Notes: generated by a model from the letters alone, not told the origin. A stretch of DNA of 64,000 nucleotides from Clostridium paraputrificum (GCF_900447045.1 NZ_UAWH01000017.1:129001-193000), one strand, 5' to 3'. Positions 9,636-19,732 are shown, counted from the first letter of the stretch. Numbers and translations: made by a program.

Positions 9636-9673
9636 AAGTGTATCTTTCTTATTCATTTTTGTTCTTTTATATT

Positions 9674-9702
9674 ATTCTAGTTTATACACTATTTACTGTC
9701 AA
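9674..9702 (-). promoter_or_regulatory. carAB promoter
   Basis: The -35 TTGACA (9702-9697) and -10 TAGAAT (9679-9674) are 17 bases apart on the minus strand. The predicted leader is about 250 bases. The 9416-9810 interval holds this leader, the promoter and, on the other strand, the PHP gene's upstream region. Confidence 0.75.
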
Positions 9703-9810
9703 GTTTATTTAATAGCATTTTTAATAAATTTAGGTATTATAGATTGGATTAATTAATCTATTTAAACTATACTAATTATATATTTTATTTATTACAAAGG
9801 AGGAGTTTTA

Positions 9811-10539
9811 ATGAAACTACTATCGGATTTGCATACTCATACAATTGTTAGTGGCCATGCTTATACAACCTTAATGGAAAACATAAAGTTTTGTTCTGAA
9901 AACGGAATTAAAATATTAGGTACTTCTGAACATGGTCCAACTATGCCTGGTGCACCTCATAAATGGTATTTTGGAAACCTTAGAGTTGTACCTAGAGAAA
10001 TTGATGGGGTTATATTATTTAAAGGATGTGAAGCTAATATCTTAGATATAGAAGGTAACTTAGATATTTCAGAACGTGAATCTCAATACCTTGACTATAT
10101 GATTGCATCTTTTCATGAGCCTGTATTTACTCCTGATACATTAGAAAACAATACAAAAGCTATATTTAATGCTATTGCTAATAATAAAAAGGTAGAAATT
10201 TTAGGCCACTTAGGCAATCCAGCATATAAGCTTGATTATGAAGCTATAGTTAAAAAGGTTAAAGAAAAAAATATAATGATAGAAATTAACACTTCATCTT
10301 TATTAGGAAACTCAAGAAAAGGAAGTGAATCAAACTGTAAACAAATTGCTGAGCTTTGCAAAAAGCATAATGCAAAAATAATTGTTACATCTGATGCTCA
10401 TATCTCATTTAGTATTGGTCAATTTGATAAAGCTATAGAAATGTTAGAATCTATTAACTTCCCAGAAGAATTAATAATGAATGATCCTAGCAAATTAATA
10501 GCTCATCTTAAAAATAAAGGTAAATTAACTGATTTATAA
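9811..10539 (+). CDS. PHP-domain phosphatase (YcdX-like)
   Basis: A 242-residue single-domain PHP metallohydrolase. The metal ligands typical of the family are visible: DLHTHT (6-11), the SEHGP motif (about 39-43), ASFHEP, LGHLGNP and TSDAH near residue 193. It resembles YcdX-type phosphatases with trinuclear zinc; the substrate is unknown. PHP domains also occur in histidinol phosphatases and polymerases, but no his genes or polymerase are nearby. Start ATG follows AAAGGAGGAG. Single-gene unit with a bidirectional terminator. Confidence 0.85.
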   Translation: MKLLSDLHTHTIVSGHAYTTLMENIKFCSENGIKILGTSEHGPTMPGAPHKWYFGNLRVVPREIDGVILFKGCEANILDIEGNLDISERESQYLDYMIASFHEPVFTPDTLENNTKAIFNAIANNKKVEILGHLGNPAYKLDYEAIVKKVKEKNIMIEINTSSLLGNSRKGSESNCKQIAELCKKHNAKIIVTSDAHISFSIGQFDKAIEMLESINFPEELIMNDPSKLIAHLKNKGKLTDL

Positions 10540-10545
10540 ATAGAA

Positions 10546-10590
10546 AAGTAATATTTCACACAAATCTGAGTGAAATATTACTTCTTTCTT
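10546..10590 (+). terminator. Bidirectional terminator between the PHP and chemoreceptor genes
   Basis: A 14-bp perfect stem (10546-10559 with 10570-10583) is followed by CTTTCTT on the plus strand and by T-rich sequence on the minus strand. It serves two convergent genes. Confidence 0.85.
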
Positions 10591-10592
10591 AT

Positions 10593-12047
10593 TTAACTAG
10601 AAAAAACACTTATATTCTCTTTATCTAGCTTATTAACTTTATCTATTATTAAAGTAAAATCTTTTATTAATTCTAATGACAACTTCTGTGCATCACTATA
10701 TATACTATTCGCTAATTTAAAATCATCATCATTAATTGCTTTTATAACACTTTTACCACAACTATGAAACTTTTTATGTTTATCCTCAACGCCATCCCAA
10801 ATATTTAATACTTCTTTGTTTATAGGAGATATAGAATAATAGAAGTGTCCAAATGCACACTTATGATCATTAACTTGTAATGGAACTACTTTCTTGTTAT
10901 CTATAATGCTTTTTAAAGTAAGTAACCAACTTTTATGAGCTACAATAGCATTTTCAACTGTTTCTATAAATAATGTATTATTTACTCTATAATAAGGGTC
11001 TTGTACAACTTTTCCTATTAAGGTTGCCGCATTATGTAGCTTCTCCTCCATATTAGAAAGTGGATTTATAATATTTCTTAAATCACTTCTACTAGTAGTT
11101 AAAACTTCTGAACTCCCTTTTATTTTCTCTACGTGATTTCCACATAATCTTATTGTTTCATTAACTTCTTCAAAAGCAGAACTAATTTCTTCGCTATTAG
11201 CTGCAATTACACTAATTTCTTCACTCATACTATGTATAGTTTTCCTATTCCTTTTTCCTGAATTAACCATATTATCAATACTATCATTTATCTTTTTAAG
11301 TTCTTCCACTGTATTATCGATACTTTTATCACTCTTAGTAGACGCATCTCCAATAGCCTTAACAAACCCACCCATATTAGATGTTAATAGTTTTGTTTCA
11401 TCTGCTAACTTTCTTATTTCTTCTGCCACTACAGAGAAGCCTCTTCCACCTTCACCAGCTCTAGCAGCTTCTATTGATGCATTTAGTGCTAATAAGTTTG
11501 TCTGTTCAGATATATCATAAATAGATGTTATTACATTTTTTATGTTTGATAATACATCCATTAATTTTTTCATATCTTCCTTCATATTAACTGAACTTTC
11601 CATAGCTCTCTTTGATGAGTCTTGTATTTCGCATAATTCGTTGTCACTTTTATTAATATCCTCTAGCAACTTATCTGAATTAACTGACATTTTATTAATT
11701 GAATTTGTCATAGATGCATGTGATGCAGATACTTCTTCTGATGAATCAATTACAACTCTACTTGCCTCAGATAACTTACCTGTTAAATCGTCTATACTGT
11801 TGCTTACATTTTCTATCTCATTTACCTTATCAGTAAGTAATAAATCAAAGCTACTCATTTGCATTACAGAGTCTAAAACAATTTTTGCAATTTGTTCAAA
11901 TACTTCTTTACCAGTACTAATTCTTAAATAAATATTTTTTATTCTTTTTAAATTATCATTATTTATTTTTATACCTTCTCTTGGCTCCTCTAAAAAAGAT
12001 ATATTGTTTATAATCTCTTCAACCAATTTATTTTTATTAACTATCAT
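10593..12047 (-). CDS. Cytoplasmic methyl-accepting chemotaxis protein with C-terminal CZB domain
   Basis: A 484-residue signal transducer with no transmembrane segment or signal peptide. The middle carries the conserved chemoreceptor hairpin ([20 protein letters not shown] near 180), the kinase-interacting tip. The C-terminal ~120 residues form a chemoreceptor zinc-binding (CZB) domain: [15 protein letters not shown] and [10 protein letters not shown] supply the His/Cys ligands. CZB receptors sense zinc, redox or hypochlorite in other species; the signal here is unknown. The ATG at 12047 follows GAGGGG. No che genes are adjacent. Confidence 0.9.
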   Translation of the reverse strand: MIVNKNKLVEEIINNISFLEEPREGIKINNDNLKRIKNIYLRISTGKEVFEQIAKIVLDSVMQMSSFDLLLTDKVNEIENVSNSIDDLTGKLSEASRVVIDSSEEVSASHASMTNSINKMSVNSDKLLEDINKSDNELCEIQDSSKRAMESSVNMKEDMKKLMDVLSNIKNVITSIYDISEQTNLLALNASIEAARAGEGGRGFSVVAEEIRKLADETKLLTSNMGGFVKAIGDASTKSDKSIDNTVEELKKINDSIDNMVNSGKRNRKTIHSMSEEISVIAANSEEISSAFEEVNETIRLCGNHVEKIKGSSEVLTTSRSDLRNIINPLSNMEEKLHNAATLIGKVVQDPYYRVNNTLFIETVENAIVAHKSWLLTLKSIIDNKKVVPLQVNDHKCAFGHFYYSISPINKEVLNIWDGVEDKHKKFHSCGKSVIKAINDDDFKLANSIYSDAQKLSLELIKDFTLIIDKVNKLDKENISVFSS

Positions 12048-12112
12048 ATTTATCCCCTCAACTCAAATAACTTTTACATTACTTATCGTGTGGAAATAAT
12101 ATTTCTTAATCT

Positions 12113-12634
12113 CTAATCCTTAGCTTTATAATTAATATTTAGACTACTTGTGGTCATAACAAAATCTATTAATATGTATCCAATAAATAAAGGACTTATA
12201 TTTGATATTAAATCAAAGTAATTATAAAACATTATACTAACTAATGGCTGTAATATATATACTACAAAAGCAGTTAAAAAGATCCAATACAAAGAAAATC
12301 TTAAACATACAAATCCATCTATATTAAACTTGTGATCACTGTAATCCCAATACATCTTATTAAATACTTTCTTCATCAGGTATCCACTAATATACTCTAC
12401 TGTTGTAGGAACTATAAAAAATAAAATCCACAACAAAGTATTACTAAGCATCGTGAATTCACTTATATATATTATTATTGCCATAGCAAAACCATACATT
12501 GGTTTAAATGGCCCATTCAAGAAACCATCCTCTTTAAAGTGCCCTGTAACTATAAAACAATATATCTCTTCTAATACCCATCCTAAAAATGAATATAAAA
12601 CAAATATAAAACAAATATAACTAAGCCAACTCAT
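12113..12634 (-). CDS. CmpB-like multi-spanning membrane protein (putative ABC-transporter type IV family)
   Basis: A 173-residue protein with four to five hydrophobic helices. The family pattern GWVLEEIYC, GFLNGPFKPMYG and WDYSDHKFNIDG is clear and matches the CmpB / 'putative ABC-transporter type IV' membrane family, whose function is not established. The ATG at 12634 lies seven bases after GAGGAG; a start 15 bases upstream would place that site inside the gene. A Cof-type phosphatase lies upstream on the same strand, 57 bases away. Confidence 0.75.
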   Translation of the reverse strand: MSWLSYICFIFVLYSFLGWVLEEIYCFIVTGHFKEDGFLNGPFKPMYGFAMAIIIYISEFTMLSNTLLWILFFIVPTTVEYISGYLMKKVFNKMYWDYSDHKFNIDGFVCLRFSLYWIFLTAFVVYILQPLVSIMFYNYFDLISNISPLFIGYILIDFVMTTSSLNINYKAKD

Positions 12635-12691
12635 AATAACACTCCTCATCTTTTATTGATTAGTATTAACAGAATTGGCTTAAAAAATTAC

Positions 12692-13498
12692 TTATATTTT
12701 ATTCTTTATATAATTTATTACAAACTTAATTGCATTATCATCACAGGAAGTTGCTATTAAATCAACTTCTTCTTTTACTCTTTCTTCTCCATTCTCTACC
12801 ACAAATCCATATCTAGCTACTTTAAGCATTTCTAAATCATTCATATTGTCCCCAACTGCAATAACTTTATTTTTATCTAACTTATATTTATCAATTAAAC
12901 ACTCTAACGCTTGTCCCTTAGATACTCCATTTGCAACTATATCAAAATAATTTTTCCCACTTCTATAAGCTGATCCAGAATCATATTTACTGCAGTATAT
13001 CTCTTCTATTATATTTAGTTCTTTCTCTTCTCCTATTATCAGAACCTTTATCCAATTTTTCTCCCACAAACTATCATCTACATCATAAACAATTTCATAA
13101 TTGTGTCTATTATATCTTTCTGTAAATCTACAACTTTGATATACATATACAACTTCATCAGAAAATATTTCTATTCCTAAATTAGGATAGTCATTAGTAA
13201 CTCTTTTTATTGCTTCTTTTCTATTTTCCTCTATATATACTTCACTTATTATTTCTTCTTTTATAACATCATATATCTTGCCACCATTATGAATTAAAAT
13301 TGGTAAATTTAAATTTAAACTTTCCCTATATTCTAATACTGATGGTAACATTCTTCCTGTGGCTATTGTAAATAATCCACCTTCATTAATAAAATAGTCA
13401 ATTGCTTCTCTATTATCACTAGATATTATCTTATCACTTCCAATTAAGGTTCCATCCATATCTGAAACTAATACATATCCATCAAAAATTTTACTCAC
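12692..13498 (-). CDS. Cof-type HAD hydrolase
   Basis: A 268-residue sugar/nucleotide phosphatase of the HAD-IIB (Cof) class. Motif I DMDGTL (14-19) holds the nucleophile and acid Asp. Motif II is TGR. Motif III and IV are the Lys in GVSKGQAL and GDNMNDLEML. The substrate is unknown; family members act on phosphosugars or FMN. The start is GTG at 13498 after GGGGGAAGG. It is one of three Cof paralogues in the window (26742 and 57780 are the others) and shares a transcript with the SDR gene 13 bases upstream. Confidence 0.88.
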   Translation of the reverse strand: MSKIFDGYVLVSDMDGTLIGSDKIISSDNREAIDYFINEGGLFTIATGRMLPSVLEYRESLNLNLPILIHNGGKIYDVIKEEIISEVYIEENRKEAIKRVTNDYPNLGIEIFSDEVVYVYQSCRFTERYNRHNYEIVYDVDDSLWEKNWIKVLIIGEEKELNIIEEIYCSKYDSGSAYRSGKNYFDIVANGVSKGQALECLIDKYKLDKNKVIAVGDNMNDLEMLKVARYGFVVENGEERVKEEVDLIATSCDDNAIKFVINYIKNKI

Positions 13499-13511
13499 TA
13501 ATTCCTTCCCC

Positions 13512-14288
13512 CTAATACTTATTGCTTTTTAAGACCACTTTTCTACTTAATGCTCTAGGAATAAGTTTGTTTACTATAACCAAAACTTTATTGTTAATCC
13601 CTGGTACAATTATTGTTTTTCCTTTTTTATAATTAGCATAACCAATCCTTGCAACATCCTCTGCTGTCATTAAATACTTTTTGGCACTTTCTGATTTCTT
13701 TATTCCAGCTTTATTTTGAAATGATGTTTTAACTGGACCTGGACATAAACAGCTCACTTTAATTCCATATTCTTTTACTTCATCATGAATTGCTTCAGTT
13801 AAAGTTAATACATAGGATTTTGTTGCATAATAAAGAGCCATCTTAGGGCCTCCAACAAAAGCTGCTGTGGATGCTACATTTAATATGCCACCACTTTTTC
13901 TTTTAATCATTTGTCTTAAGAAATATTTTGTTATCTTTGTTAAGGAAGTTATGTTCAAATCTATAATCTTCTCTTCAAATCCATTATCTTCTTCATAAAA
14001 AAAACCAAATGAACCTATTCCAGCATTATTTATTAAGTTATCCACAACTAAATTATTTTCTTCCACAAATTTAAATAGTTTTTCACACGAGTTATCCACT
14101 GATAAATCTAAACTAATCGTAATAACCTCCACATTATAATTCTTTTTTAAATATTCTTTTGCTTTATTTAGCTTATCATTGCTCCTAGCAACTAAAAAAA
14201 TATTATTATTATCCTTAGCAAATAACTTTGCTAACTCAAAACCAATCCCTTCGCTTCCACCAGTTATTAGTGTGAATTTATTTTTCAT
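13512..14288 (-). CDS. Short-chain dehydrogenase/reductase
   Basis: A 258-residue classical SDR. The NAD(P)-binding motif TGGSEGIGFE lies near residues 9-18, LINNAG near 85, the catalytic Ser in NVASTAAF and the YxxxK pair in YYATKS. The C-terminus (about 225-258) contains PGINNKVLVIVNKL, as in the DltE/YqjQ-like subgroup. The substrate is unknown. The ATG at 14288 is preceded by GAGGTGG. It is followed after 13 bases by the Cof phosphatase, so the two are likely co-transcribed. Confidence 0.85.
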   Translation of the reverse strand: MKNKFTLITGGSEGIGFELAKLFAKDNNNIFLVARSNDKLNKAKEYLKKNYNVEVITISLDLSVDNSCEKLFKFVEENNLVVDNLINNAGIGSFGFFYEEDNGFEEKIIDLNITSLTKITKYFLRQMIKRKSGGILNVASTAAFVGGPKMALYYATKSYVLTLTEAIHDEVKEYGIKVSCLCPGPVKTSFQNKAGIKKSESAKKYLMTAEDVARIGYANYKKGKTIIVPGINNKVLVIVNKLIPRALSRKVVLKSNKY

Positions 14289-14415
14289 CACAACCACCTC
14301 ATATTTAAACGTTAATCCAATTATATCATTGAAGAATTACATTAATAAAAAAATTTATATTCGAAATCCTATTTATATATTTATATAAATATATAAATTC
14401 TTTGTACCGTTAAAA

Positions 14416-14453
14416 ATAAAGCTGCTTCTTAAATAAAGAAACAGCTTTATTTT
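14416..14453 (-). terminator. Terminator of feoAB
   Basis: ATAAAGCTGcTTCTT pairs with AAGAAaCAGCTTTAT around a short loop. On the minus strand it ends in ATTTTTAAC. It lies right after the feoB stop codon. Confidence 0.75.
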
Positions 14454-14454
14454 G

Positions 14455-16578
14455 CTAAACTATTAATCTCCAAAGTTGAGTTGTTATGAAACAAACTACT
14501 ATTCCCGCTATAGTTGGAATTAAAAAGGATAGTATAGTCCATTTCCAACTCTTTGTTTCCTTCTTGATTGTCCATAACGTTGTACCACAGGGATAATGCA
14601 TAAGACAGATAATCATCATATTAATTGCCGTTAGTAGTGTCCATCCATTAGCAACTAATAGTTGTTTTAATGCAATCATACTATCAAACTCTAACATTGT
14701 AGTCGCTCTCATATAACTCATTATAATTATAGGCATAACTATTTCATTTGCAGGTAAACCTAATATAAATGCCATTAAAATATAACCATCTAATCCTATT
14801 GCATTAGCAAATGGTTGTAGCAAATCTGCACAATAAGTTAATAAGCTTACTTCTCCTACAGGGACGTTAGCAAAAATCCATATAACTATCCCAGCAGGTG
14901 CTGCTACTGCCACAGCTCGTCCAAGCACATATAATGTTCTATCTAATAATGATCTAACAAGAACTTTACCTATTTGAGGTTTTCTATATGGGGGTAACTC
15001 TAATATAAAGTTTGATGGTACTCCTTTTAAAACAGTCTTTGATAAAATCTTAGACGTTATAAGTGTCATAAATACCCCCACTATTATAACTGCTGTAACA
15101 GCTAGCGCAGATACAAGACTACCAGTAAATCCACCAACTACAGCCCCCCCTATAAATAAAGATGCTACTGTTATTAAGGTAGGAAACCTTCCATTGCAAG
15201 GCATAAAAACATTAGTTAATATAGCTATTAATCTTTCTCTTGGGGAATTAATTATTCTACATCCTATTACACCAGCTGCATTACATCCTAACCCCATACA
15301 CATAGTTAGGGCTTGCTTACCACAAGAACAGCACTTTTTAAAACACTTATCTAAGTTAAAAGCTATTCTTGGTAAATATCCTAAGTCTTCAAGCAAGGTA
15401 AACATAGGGAAGAATATAGCCATTGGAGGCAACATAACAGATATTACCCAAGCTAAAGTAACATATATACCATCAATTAAAACACTACTAATCCATGAAG
15501 GTATAAAACTATTTGCAAGTATTCCTCTTAACCAAACCTCAATATTACCAAACATGTTTGATAATAATTCTGACGGATAGTTTGCAAGAGTTATTGTAAT
15601 CCAAAGTACTATTAATAGTAAAACTATCATTATAGGAATTCCAGTAATCTTTGATACAAGTAACTTATCTATCTTCTTATGGAATTCGTTATACCTATCT
15701 CTTTCTTTTACTACATCTTTTGCAACCATTTCTGCATTCTTAACTAATGTTTCTACTATCTCATCTTCTATTGATTTTTCAACGCTTACTTCTTCTCTTA
15801 TTTTGTTTACTTTGTCCATAGAATAATTATCAATATTAAACTTTTTAACTAATGAGCTTACTATCCCATTATTATTTTCTAATAATCTAATAGATGCCCA
15901 TCTTAACTTTTTTTTGTCATTAGATAATGTCTCATTATTAGATAGAACAGCTTGTATGTCTTTTATGGATTCTTCAATTGTTTTTTTATATCTTACAAGA
16001 GCATAAGTATCTCTTTTCTTATTTATTTCATCTAGTACTTTCTTCTTTAGATCATCTATTCCTTCATTTTGCCTAGCTGCTGTAACGACAACACAAGTAT
16101 TAAGCTCTTTAGCTAATTTTCTTTCATCAATTGATATGCCTTGTTTTTTAGCCTCATCTATTAAATTAACACAAAGTATAACCTTTTCTGTTATTTCAGA
16201 TATCTGATAAAATAAATTTAAGTTTCTTTCTAAAGATGTAGCATCTGCTACCACTACAACTAAATCAGGATTTTCAAAACATATATAATCCCTTGCAATC
16301 TCTTCTTCTTCAGAATTAGATAACAACGAATAAGTTCCTGGTAAATCTACCACCTTAATTTTTTCTCCATTAACTTGGAATATACCTTCAGCATTCTCTA
16401 CAGTCTTCCCAGGCCAGTTTCCTGTGTGTTGATTTAAACCTGTTAATGCATTAAAAACTGTACTTTTACCTACATTAGGATTACCAGCCAGCCCTATTCT
16501 GTACTTATAATCACCACTAGCTTTTCTATTTTCTCCTGATAGAACTCCAATACCTGTTGAATTTTTACTTAAGCCCAT
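14455..16578 (-). CDS. feoB: Ferrous iron transport protein B
   Basis: The GTPase-coupled Fe(II) permease of the cytoplasmic membrane, 707 residues. The N-terminal G domain has G1 GNPNVGKST (32-40), G3 DLPGTYSL (about 75-82) and G4 NLIDEA. The core is two inverted Gate repeats with about eight to ten helices. The conserved GLGCNAAGV and the Cys-rich [11 protein letters not shown] loop are present. The ~22 residues before the G domain are longer than in many FeoB proteins. Start ATG follows AGGAGGAGAC. It is co-transcribed with feoA eight bases upstream; no feoC is seen. Confidence 0.96.
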   Translation of the reverse strand: MGLSKNSTGIGVLSGENRKASGDYKYRIGLAGNPNVGKSTVFNALTGLNQHTGNWPGKTVENAEGIFQVNGEKIKVVDLPGTYSLLSNSEEEEIARDYICFENPDLVVVVADATSLERNLNLFYQISEITEKVILCVNLIDEAKKQGISIDERKLAKELNTCVVVTAARQNEGIDDLKKKVLDEINKKRDTYALVRYKKTIEESIKDIQAVLSNNETLSNDKKKLRWASIRLLENNNGIVSSLVKKFNIDNYSMDKVNKIREEVSVEKSIEDEIVETLVKNAEMVAKDVVKERDRYNEFHKKIDKLLVSKITGIPIMIVLLLIVLWITITLANYPSELLSNMFGNIEVWLRGILANSFIPSWISSVLIDGIYVTLAWVISVMLPPMAIFFPMFTLLEDLGYLPRIAFNLDKCFKKCCSCGKQALTMCMGLGCNAAGVIGCRIINSPRERLIAILTNVFMPCNGRFPTLITVASLFIGGAVVGGFTGSLVSALAVTAVIIVGVFMTLITSKILSKTVLKGVPSNFILELPPYRKPQIGKVLVRSLLDRTLYVLGRAVAVAAPAGIVIWIFANVPVGEVSLLTYCADLLQPFANAIGLDGYILMAFILGLPANEIVMPIIIMSYMRATTMLEFDSMIALKQLLVANGWTLLTAINMMIICLMHYPCGTTLWTIKKETKSWKWTILSFLIPTIAGIVVCFITTQLWRLIV

Positions 16579-16586
16579 GTCTCCTC

Positions 16587-16814
16587 CTACTTATAACTTA
16601 CTACCTGAATCTTTTCACTATCTTCTCCCCTTAATGCTATTAAGGTTCCTCTTATTAGATAAGCTGTTGGGTCACCAAATGGTCCTCTATACATGACATC
16701 TATTTCGGTTCCCTCAATTATCCCCAAATCAAAAAATCTTCTCCTAAGTTCTCCCTCCGCATCTATACCTACAACCTTAACAGTTGAAGCTAAATCTGCA
16801 TTTACTAGATTCAT
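16587..16814 (-). CDS. feoA: Ferrous iron transport protein A
   Basis: A 75-residue SH3-like FeoA that supports FeoB function. Diagnostic features are the LRRRFFDLGIIEGTEIDV segment followed by GPFGDPTAYLIRG and IALR near the C-terminus. The ATG at 16814 follows AAGGGAG. It is the first gene of feoAB. I looked for a Fur- or DtxR-type operator in the 130 bases upstream and saw no convincing match. Confidence 0.93.
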   Translation of the reverse strand: MNLVNADLASTVKVVGIDAEGELRRRFFDLGIIEGTEIDVMYRGPFGDPTAYLIRGTLIALRGEDSEKIQVVSYK

Positions 16815-16943
16815 AATATTTTCTCCCTTCGTTTAATTTTAGATATAGACTTATTTATATATTTATCCCTATTCTTAAACTATGACAGATTAATATATAT
16901 TGTGTCTTTTATCATCATAAATTTTTATATTACGATTAATTAT

Positions 16944-16985
16944 AAGAAAGAGGTTGGTACTTAAATTTACCAACCTCTTTCTTAT
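16944..16985 (-). terminator. Terminator of the G1P dehydrogenase operon
   Basis: AAGAAAGAGGTTGGTA pairs with TACCAACCTCTTTCTT (16944-16959 and 16968-16984). The stem overlaps the stop codon of the minus-strand gene; AT-rich on both sides. Confidence 0.85.
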
Positions 16986-18043
16986 TCAAAAATAGAATTT
17001 AAAATTTCATCTTTATATAATAGTTCTTTTGCCTCTTTTCTATATTCTTCTTCATGAATAAATGTATGTCTATTGGGTTTTATGCTTGGTGCAATATCAA
17101 TGGCATTTTCAAAATCTTCTCTTTTAATTTTCAATGTTTTTACATAATCCCAAAATCCTGTAGTAGTTAATACTTCATTAACCCTTTTATATCTATGTTC
17201 TTGAACTTTACTCATAATATATGTAGCAATTCCAACCTGTACTCCATGAAGTTGTGGCTCATCTAATATCTTATCTAAAGCATGAGAAATTAAATGCTCA
17301 CTACCACTAGTTGGAGAACTATTTCCAGCTATCTCATTGGCTATTCCACTCATAGCAAGGGAATCTACTAACTCTTTTAAAAACAAGTCATCTTTTATAG
17401 ATTCAAATGGAGTTCTAATAAAACTATTTACTGCCTTTTTAGCTATCATTAATGCAAAATCATCTAATTCACCTACACCTTTATCAGCTTCATAAATCCA
17501 ATCATATAAAGCTGTTATCTTAGAAATCAAATCACCTATTCCTGAATAAATAAATTTTTCGGGTGCACTTTTTATTACATCTAAATCAACTACTATTCCA
17601 TAAGCTAACCTTGCTGGCACTGAGGTCCTCTTACCATCTACAAGTAATGATGCACTAGAACTTGAAAAACCATCACTAGATGATGATGTTGGTACACTTA
17701 TAAATGGTATTTTTCTTAGGAAACCAACATACTTTGCCACATCAATTACCTTTCCTCCTCCAATACCTATAACTGCATCTGTATTATTAGATATTGAAAA
17801 GGCTAGTCTTGTAATATCCTCAATATCGGTAGTATCTAGTTCTTCATGATGCAAAAGCTCTATATCTTCTTTTTCTAATGACTCAAATACCATATTTCCA
17901 AACAATTCAATAAGACCATTACCAAAAAATATACACACTCTATTAAAATTATTTTCACTTAAAAATTTACCCAAATATCCTAAAGTACCTCTCCCAACCT
18001 TTAAGAAAGCTGGTATAGAAATACTATGTGACTTTACCTTCAT
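16982..18043 (-). CDS. sn-Glycerol-1-phosphate dehydrogenase-like enzyme
   Basis: A 353-residue member of the iron-containing/dehydroquinate-synthase-like superfamily, closest in pattern to EgsA/AraM NAD(P)-dependent glycerol-1-phosphate dehydrogenases. Visible motifs are GIGGGKVIDVAKY (about 95-107), VPTSSSSDGFSSSSA and the metal-binding GSEHLISHAL and HGVQVGIA. In Bacillus AraM makes G1P for archaeal-type heptaprenylglyceryl phosphate. Whether a PcrB partner exists here is unknown. Its ATG overlaps by one base the stop of the HAD gene upstream (TAATG), implying translational coupling. Confidence 0.8.
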   Translation of the reverse strand: MKVKSHSISIPAFLKVGRGTLGYLGKFLSENNFNRVCIFFGNGLIELFGNMVFESLEKEDIELLHHEELDTTDIEDITRLAFSISNNTDAVIGIGGGKVIDVAKYVGFLRKIPFISVPTSSSSDGFSSSSASLLVDGKRTSVPARLAYGIVVDLDVIKSAPEKFIYSGIGDLISKITALYDWIYEADKGVGELDDFALMIAKKAVNSFIRTPFESIKDDLFLKELVDSLAMSGIANEIAGNSSPTSGSEHLISHALDKILDEPQLHGVQVGIATYIMSKVQEHRYKRVNEVLTTTGFWDYVKTLKIKREDFENAIDIAPSIKPNRHTFIHEEEYRKEAKELLYKDEILNSIFE

Positions 18044-18702
18044 TATTCTATTACCCTCTTTTCAATCAAACTTTTTTCTATATCACTATAATCACTCATA
18101 GGTATGAAATTCACACATTCTTCTTGCAACATTCCTTGAAGATTTCCCTTTGCAAAGCATATATCTGCTAACTTACATGGTGGAATATCTGGTGCACTAT
18201 CTCCAGCATAATAAACATATGAATATTTATGTTTTAAATCCGCAACAACTTTTCCTTTATCTATTCCATACACCTCAGAATAATATGGATTGTTTTTATC
18301 TATCTTTAAATGAATACCTCTATCCTTATATTCCCCTGGATTAGAATAAACTTTAATATTTGACAGCCCTTTTTTCTTAAGTAATCTATATATATAATAA
18401 CTAGTTCCTGCACTTAAAATAATAAAATCTCCACCAGCTTCTCTTATCTTTTGAATTACTTTATCTGCATTTTTATCCCATTCAATTTTTAATATGTCTT
18501 CTAATATTTCATCTTCATCTCTATTAATTGAACTATAAATCTTATGTAAAAAATCCTTATCTTTATATTTACTCTTACGCCATGCTTTGTATAACTCTTT
18601 TCCCTCTTCACCTAAGTATTCATCTATTATCATTTGATAAAAATCTTTATGAGTTAACGTCCCATCAAAATCTGATATAAAAGCAAACTTCTTATGCTCC
18701 AT
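18043..18702 (-). CDS. MtnX-like HAD-IB phosphatase
   Basis: A 219-residue cytosolic phosphatase. Motif I is DFDGTLTHKD (11-20), motif II LSAGTS (about 97), motif III the Lys in GIDKGKV, and motif IV YAGDSAPDI. The pattern resembles 2-hydroxy-3-keto-5-methylthiopentenyl-1-phosphate phosphatase (MtnX), but no methionine-salvage genes are near. Context suggests it acts on the product or substrate of the coupled G1P dehydrogenase-like enzyme. Start ATG follows AGGAGG. Confidence 0.75.
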   Translation of the reverse strand: MEHKKFAFISDFDGTLTHKDFYQMIIDEYLGEEGKELYKAWRKSKYKDKDFLHKIYSSINRDEDEILEDILKIEWDKNADKVIQKIREAGGDFIILSAGTSYYIYRLLKKKGLSNIKVYSNPGEYKDRGIHLKIDKNNPYYSEVYGIDKGKVVADLKHKYSYVYYAGDSAPDIPPCKLADICFAKGNLQGMLQEECVNFIPMSDYSDIEKSLIEKRVIE

Positions 18703-18814
18703 AATCTATGACCTCCTAAGCTGTTTATCTTAGTTTTCCTTAGTTATCTCTCTTTATACTAGTTTGTATATTCATTATAACTTAAATATCTAATAAAAGA
18801 TGTTTTGAAGATTA

Positions 18815-18850
18815 TAAAAAAGGTTAGCTACTTAAAAAATAACTAACCTA
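18815..18850 (-). terminator. Terminator of the XRE-pentad gene
   Basis: AGGTTAG(C)TA pairs with TA(A)CTAACCT (18821-18830 with 18841-18849). On the minus strand it is followed by TTTTTTATA. Confidence 0.8.
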
Positions 18851-18860
18851 TAACTGTAAT

Positions 18861-19694
18861 TTATTTAACTCCAAATTTAGTATATTTAACAAAGAACTCA
18901 ATATATTTAATAATCCAATTACTTAAGCTCGGATATTGCTCTTTTATTACTTTCTTAATATCTTCTATAGAAGTATCTAATGGAATTTTTGTTAATCCTT
19001 CAGTAGTATTACCTATAGCTACGGTTCCTTTTGCATAATCTCCTATAGCTACATCTGTTGCTATAGCTGCTGCCCCAATTGAGTATTTCCCTATAGATAG
19101 TGCACCAAGTGAAAATATTCCAATAGATATAGCTCCAACAGAGAAAACTCCTATAGATATAGCCCCAATAGCTAAAAGTAATGCTATTGATATAGCTGCT
19201 AGACTAATTATACCTATAGACATACAACCAAAGCTTAATACTCCTAAAGAAATAATACCTGCTGATACAATTCCATATGATATATTTCCTATAGCAACTA
19301 TTCCTTTGGCTTTCTTAAATCCTTTGCCTATATTAATATGAATAAGCGGTAAGCCAAGTAATGTCCTTTTACTCTTATATTCATATTCTAATCTTCCTCC
19401 GTGAAGATTTATAATAACTTGAGTTGATTTAGTATCATTGTCTATTATATTAACCTTTGAATCCTTATCATCTGTTTCTTGTAACATATCATACTCATCA
19501 CCATCTTTAACTAAACTATCAATAGTAACATTATATATTTCTGATAATATTATTAATTTCTTTAAATCTGGTACTGATTGTCCAGACTCCCACTTTGAAA
19601 TTGATTGTCTTGATATCCCTAATCTTTCTGCCAATTCTTCTTGAGACATTCCGGTTTTACTTCTTAATAATTGCAACTTTTCACTTATTTGCAT
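18861..19694 (-). CDS. XRE-family regulator fused to a glycine pentad-repeat domain
   Basis: A 277-residue protein. Residues 1-60 are a standard XRE helix-turn-helix (MSQEELAERLGISRQSISKWE). A linker (about 65-115) follows. Residues about 131-228 consist of roughly twenty near-perfect five-residue units of the form G-x-x-[S/A]-[I/L/V], for example GAISI-GVFSV-GAISI. The regular period suggests a solenoid (beta-helix) rather than ordinary membrane helices, though it is very hydrophobic and membrane insertion is possible. The ATG at 19694 follows GGAGGTGAGG. A 10-bp inverted repeat overlies the upstream region (19708-19732), consistent with autoregulation. The target is unknown. Confidence 0.7.
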   Translation of the reverse strand: MQISEKLQLLRSKTGMSQEELAERLGISRQSISKWESGQSVPDLKKLIILSEIYNVTIDSLVKDGDEYDMLQETDDKDSKVNIIDNDTKSTQVIINLHGGRLEYEYKSKRTLLGLPLIHINIGKGFKKAKGIVAIGNISYGIVSAGIISLGVLSFGCMSIGIISLAAISIALLLAIGAISIGVFSVGAISIGIFSLGALSIGKYSIGAAAIATDVAIGDYAKGTVAIGNTTEGLTKIPLDTSIEDIKKVIKEQYPSLSNWIIKYIEFFVKYTKFGVK

Positions 19695-19707
19695 TTTCCT
19701 CACCTCC

Positions 19708-19732
19708 ATGAAAAATTATAAAAATTTTTCAT
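19708..19732 (-). promoter_or_regulatory. Inverted repeat upstream of the XRE gene (possible operator)
   Basis: ATGAAAAATT and AATTTTTCAT (19708-19717 and 19723-19732) form a perfect 10-bp dyad with a five-base centre, directly next to the Shine-Dalgarno. A second small dyad CAACT-N3-AGTTG lies about 40 bases further upstream next to a TTGACA hexamer. Confidence 0.45.
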
